A DNA stretch of 8,587 bases, taken from an uncultured Dermatophilus sp. GTDB taxonomy: Bacteria > Actinomycetota > Actinomycetes > Actinomycetales > Dermatophilaceae. The position numbers and the translations under genes are program-made. Below are positions 6,469-8,587 of this stretch, piece by piece. The notes under the pieces are model-generated. The model saw only the letters and a program-made list of their open reading frames with translations. It was not told where the DNA came from and did no database searches. Within the stretch, counting starts at the first letter, position 1, and each line of letters opens with the position of its first letter. The stretch is from NCBI GenBank assembly GCA_945876925.1, contig CAMCQD010000057.1:1-8587 (forward strand). Direction: 5' to 3'.

Positions 6469-6756
6469 ATGAGCGACAGGATCTTCAACGTACTCGGCGC
6501 GGTCCTCGCCGTAGGAGCTGCCGCCGCGACGCAGAAGGTCATCAGCGCCACCTGGCGGTTCGTCATGGATGACACCCCGCCGGACAACCCCGAGGATCCG
6601 GACACCTCCCTGGCTGAGGCAATGAGCTGGGCGATCGCCTCCGGGGCCGGGGTCACCATCGCCAAGCTGCTCACCGCCCGGAAGTGGACCCGGTACTACA
6701 TCGACGCGACCGGGCGGCGTCCCGGCGAGAAGAAGGACAAGCGGGTCGCGGCCTGA
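6469..6756 (+). CDS. DUF4235 small membrane protein
   Basis: This 95-aa protein is predicted to span the cytoplasmic membrane twice, at residues about 5-24 (FNVLGAVLAVGAAAATQKVI) and about 48-68 (LAEAMSWAIASGAGVTIAKLL). The acidic, proline-rich loop between them (DDTPPDNPEDPDTS, about 34-47) and a basic C-terminal tail ending in GEKKDKRVAA match what I know of DUF4235, an actinobacterial family with no assigned function. Length and architecture are normal for the family. It has the best ribosome binding site in the window (AGGAGG, 5-nt spacer) and follows the PhzF-like gene by 39 nt, so the two are probably cotranscribed. The next gene begins 29 nt after its stop but has its own -10 box. Whether DUF4235 works with the PhzF-like protein cannot be told from sequence. 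Confidence 0.9.
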   Translation: MSDRIFNVLGAVLAVGAAAATQKVISATWRFVMDDTPPDNPEDPDTSLAEAMSWAIASGAGVTIAKLLTARKWTRYYIDATGRRPGEKKDKRVAA

Positions 6757-6772
6757 ACGGCCCCGGAACGGA

Positions 6773-6778
6773 TACGGT
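6773..6778 (+). promoter_or_regulatory. Possible -10 box of the peptidase E-like gene (leaderless)
   Basis: TACGGT lies 7 nt before the ATG at 6786, and no Shine-Dalgarno is present between the DUF4235 stop (6754-6756) and that ATG. No convincing -35 hexamer is seen at the right distance. Readthrough from the upstream operon is also possible. Confidence 0.4.
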
Positions 6779-6785
6779 CGACATC

Positions 6786-7499
6786 ATGTCCACGCACTTC
6801 GTCGCCACCGGAGGCGGCGGTTTCTCCATGGCCTCCGATCACCGGGCAACGGCGGTCGACCGGTACCTGCTCTCGCTCACCGACGCGGCCAACCCGCTGG
6901 TCTGCTTCGTGCCGACGGCGTCAGCCGACGACGGCCTGTACGTCTCCCAGTTCATCAGCGCCTTCACCCGCCTGGGCGCCCGGACCTCGATCCTGACCCT
7001 GTGGTCCGGCGCGGCCGACGCCATCCGGCGGATGGATGAGGCCGACGTGTTCGTCGTCGGCGGCGGGAACACCGTCAACCTGCTGGCGCTGTGGGCGGCG
7101 CACGGCGTGGGCGAGAAGTTCAAGGCCCTCGCCGCCCAGCCGGACCGGACCCTGGTGATCGGCGGTGTCGCCGCCGGGGCGGCCGCGTTCTTCCAGAGCA
7201 GCGCCACCGACAGCTACGGCAACGGGATCGCCCCGCTGCCGTTCGGCCTCGGCATGCTGGCGGGTAGTTTCTGCCCGCACTACAGCTCGGAGAAGGACCG
7301 CGCCACCAAGTACCGTGAGCTGGTCGCCACCTCCGCCCTGCCGGGCGGTTTCGGGGTCGACGACGGGGCCGGCATCCATTTCGTCGACGGTGAGCCCCAG
7401 TCGTTCTTCCGCGAGCGCAAACGGTCCCGCGTCTACCGGATCGAGCAGGACGAGAACGGGGCCAGCGCCACCTCGGTTCCCGTGAACGTCCTTTCCTGA
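6786..7499 (+). CDS. Peptidase E-like protein (S51 / class I glutamine amidotransferase-like fold) without the nucleophile serine
   Basis: This is a 237-aa cytosolic protein of the peptidase S51 (PepE) family. Recognisable parts are ATGGGGFSM (7-15), VGGGNTVNLLALW (91-103), the nucleophile-elbow region GGVAAGAAAFF (126-136), TDSYGNG (141-147) and CPHYSSEKDR (163-172). Salmonella PepE, an Asp-X dipeptidase, uses Ser120, Asp135 and His157. Here the G-x-S-A-G elbow reads G127-V-A-A-G131, so Ala129 replaces the serine, while His165 and an Asp at about 142 remain in place. The codon is GCC, one base from TCC. The protein is full length and otherwise well conserved, so it looks like a deliberate pseudo-enzyme or one with a different chemistry. 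The ATG at 6786 follows a leaderless-type TACGGT box. It lies 29 nt after DUF4235, and a GC hairpin follows its stop. Confidence 0.9.
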   Translation: MSTHFVATGGGGFSMASDHRATAVDRYLLSLTDAANPLVCFVPTASADDGLYVSQFISAFTRLGARTSILTLWSGAADAIRRMDEADVFVVGGGNTVNLLALWAAHGVGEKFKALAAQPDRTLVIGGVAAGAAAFFQSSATDSYGNGIAPLPFGLGMLAGSFCPHYSSEKDRATKYRELVATSALPGGFGVDDGAGIHFVDGEPQSFFRERKRSRVYRIEQDENGASATSVPVNVLS

Positions 7500-7520
7500 A
7501 CCGCATAAGCACCGTTTCCG

Positions 7521-7553
7521 GGCCGGCTGTCCGCATCGCGCGGGCGGCCGGCC
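7521..7553 (+). terminator. GC-rich hairpin after the peptidase E-like gene
   Basis: Bases 7521-7534 pair with 7540-7553 along all 14 positions (12 Watson-Crick pairs and two G-U), around the 5-nt loop atcgc. The hairpin begins 22 nt after the TGA of the peptidase E-like gene. There is no U-tract after it, which is common for actinomycete terminators; readthrough into the deacetylase leader remains possible. Confidence 0.6.
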
Positions 7554-7592
7554 GGGTAGCGTCTGCCCGGGTGCCCGGGGCGTGTGCGCGAG

Positions 7593-7608
7593 GGGCGGGA
7601 AACCGCTC
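7593..7608 (+). promoter_or_regulatory. GAAA-capped hairpin in the deacetylase leader
   Basis: GCGG-GAAA-CCGC at 7595-7606, extended by two further pairs (one G-U), gives a 6-bp stem with a GNRA-type tetraloop. It lies 8 nt upstream of the hairpin that covers the deacetylase ribosome binding site, so the two may be parts of one structured leader. Confidence 0.4.
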
Positions 7609-7616
7609 AGGACATG

Positions 7617-7645
7617 CCTCCTGGCTGCCGATGGGGAGCCGGAGG
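7617..7645 (+). promoter_or_regulatory. Hairpin that can sequester the deacetylase ribosome binding site
   Basis: CCTCC and GGCT (7617-7621 and 7623-7626, with T7622 bulged) pair with AGCC and GGAGG (7637-7640 and 7641-7645), giving a 9-bp stem and a 10-nt loop. The last five bases are the first half of the GGAGGAGG Shine-Dalgarno (7641-7648), 7 nt before the ATG at 7656. Folding would limit ribosome access, so translation of the deacetylase may be switchable. Confidence 0.45.
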
Positions 7646-7655
7646 AGGTCACCGG

Positions 7656-8587
7656 ATGAAATCGGCACGATCCGCCGGCCTGGCAATGGCCGGATTGCTC
7701 GCTATCGGGCTAGCGGCGCCGATCGTCAGCGGGGGATGGACCGAGAGCGACAGCACCGCTCTCCGGCCCGTCCGCGTGGCGTCCGCGGCGGAAGGCGAGC
7801 CTGCCTCGCCGCTGTCCTCGGGCGTGCTGGCGCCGGACCAGCGGTCAGCTGCCGCGCCGGCAGGCATGCCGGCGGCTCCCTCCTGGCTACCGGCGAACGG
7901 CGCCTCATCCGGGATCCCGGCGGCGACCGGGCCAGCCGGGGACGCTAGCCCGGCCCCCTCCCCGGAACCGGTGAGCGAGGCCGATCCGGCGCCGTCGGCC
8001 GTTTCCCCCGCCAGGCCGCCCGGCAAGGTCCTGCACCTGACGATCGACGACGGCCCCAGCCAGGCGACCCCGGCAGTGCTGGGCATCCTCGCCCGCCACG
8101 GGGTGAAGGCCACCTCGACATCCTGCAGGAAAACGGAGCTAAAGCCACCTTCTTCGTCATCGGCGAGGAAGCCGCCCGGCACCCCGGCATCCTCGCCCGG
8201 ATCCGCGCCGAGGGGCACCAGATCGGCAACCACACGTACACCCATCCGTGGCTGGACACGCTTACCGCAGCCGCCATCCGGCAGGAGCTGGCGCGCGCCT
8301 CGGCGGCGATCGGGGGCGCTTCATGCATGCGCGCCCCCGGCGGCCGGGTCAACGCGACGGTGCGGCAGGTGGCGCGCGAATCCGGGCTGGCCCTGGTGGA
8401 CTGGACCGCCGACTCGCGCGACTGGACCCGCCCGGGCACGGCCGCCATCCGGCGCAATATCGTCCGCGCGGCCGCCCCGGGCGGGATCATCCTCATCCAC
8501 GACGGCGGCGGGGACCGCTCGCAGACCGTCGCCGCGCTCGACGGGGTGCTCTCCCAGCTGACGAAGGCGGGGTACCGGTTCGCCCCG
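7656..8587 (+). pseudogene. Secreted NodB polysaccharide deacetylase, frame-broken inside the catalytic domain; 3' end outside window
   Basis: The ATG at 7656 follows GGAGGAGG (7641-7648, 7-nt spacer). The product begins with a signal peptide (residues 1-27, MKSARSAGLAMAGLLAIG and on), then a Pro/Ala/Ser-rich linker of roughly 95 residues, then a NodB domain opening with VLHLTIDDGPS (metal-binding DD). From 8115 this frame turns to nonsense, although it stays open to about 8561. The rest of the domain lies in the -1 frame, from about 8114 to the window edge: ATFFVIGEEAARHPG, GNHTYTH (HxxxH metal ligands), MRAPGG, DWTADSRDW and IILIHDGGG. All NodB motifs are therefore present but split over two frames. 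The cause is a 35-nt segment whose removal restores one frame. Such enzymes N- or O-deacetylate peptidoglycan or surface polysaccharide outside the cell. It may be a pseudogene, an assembly error or, less likely, a programmed frameshift. Confidence 0.8.
8079..8149 (+). repeat. Two diverged 36-nt copies of one NodB helix-strand element, in different frames
   Basis: Copy 1 (8079-8114) encodes LGILARHGVKAT in the upstream frame. Copy 2 (8114-8149) encodes LDILQENGAKAT in the -1 frame. They share one base, 7 of 12 residues and 22 of 36 bases, and both end in gccacct (8109-8115 and 8144-8150). Each alone would fit the NodB fold and lead directly into TFFVIG. Copy 2 is clearly less GC-rich (20 of 36, against 27 of 36 for copy 1) and uses GAA, GGA, GCT and AAA codons. 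Confidence 0.8.

Noticed and set aside
5578..6756. Phenazine biosynthesis operon
   Set aside because: Only a PhzF-family protein is present, with altered catalytic residues, and no other phz gene is in the window.
7571..7655. Call of a c-di-GMP-I (GEMM) or ydaO riboswitch upstream of the deacetylase
   Set aside because: Only a short 3'-like piece matches by eye; the conserved 5' core of GEMM and the ydaO consensus segments are missing, so I report hairpins only.
7571..7948. Open frame from GTG 7571, with TAGCGT 8 nt upstream
   Set aside because: It runs out of frame through the signal peptide and linker of the deacetylase, which has a strong Shine-Dalgarno; the product is Arg-rich with no motif.
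1..8587. A coherent new defence, secretion or biosynthetic system spanning the window
   Set aside because: The genes are on both strands, mostly with their own promoters, and belong to unrelated families; no toxin, nuclease, polymerase or conserved multi-gene signature links them.

Overview
This window is very GC-rich DNA (well above 70% GC by eye) with strong third-position G/C bias and families typical of actinomycetes (DUF4921, DUF4235, the YHLYQG-type CPBP protease, a NodB deacetylase with a Pro/Ala-rich linker). It most likely comes from the chromosome of a high-GC actinomycete. I see no rRNA or tRNA gene, CRISPR array, insertion sequence or phage gene. The layout is that of ordinary chromosomal housekeeping or accessory genes, and nothing points to a genomic island.

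Left part (1-3081): a membrane-anchored beta-propeller-like protein, open at the left edge, converges on a DHA1-type MFS transporter read leftward. The transporter has an unusual leader with a 9-bp GC stem and two perfect tandem copies of a 16-bp unit just ahead of its Shine-Dalgarno sequence. A small soluble protein of unknown function (130 aa) diverges from it.

Middle (3082-6756): a DUF4921 protein carries readable GalT/HIT-superfamily signatures (CxxC, GGHDVIV, HLHKQ). Its 3' end overlaps a CPBP-family membrane protease read leftward. Divergent from the protease are a PhzF-like protein and, 39 nt downstream, a small two-helix DUF4235 membrane protein.

Right part (6757-8587): a peptidase E-like protein lacks the catalytic serine and is followed by a strong 14-bp GC hairpin. 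Next is a secreted NodB polysaccharide deacetylase, whose ribosome binding site can be sequestered in a hairpin. Its catalytic domain is interrupted by a 35-nt frame-breaking segment that repeats, in diverged form, a helix-strand unit of the fold. The deacetylase runs off the right edge.

The genes do not form one recognisable pathway. Three themes recur. First, two enzyme-family members (PhzF-like and PepE-like) have lost canonical catalytic residues while keeping their scaffolds. Second, several starts look leaderless, with a TAnnnT box 6-9 nt upstream and no Shine-Dalgarno. Third, the NodB gene looks like a junction of two related genes or a diverged internal duplication. All functional calls rest on motif recognition by eye; no search was run.
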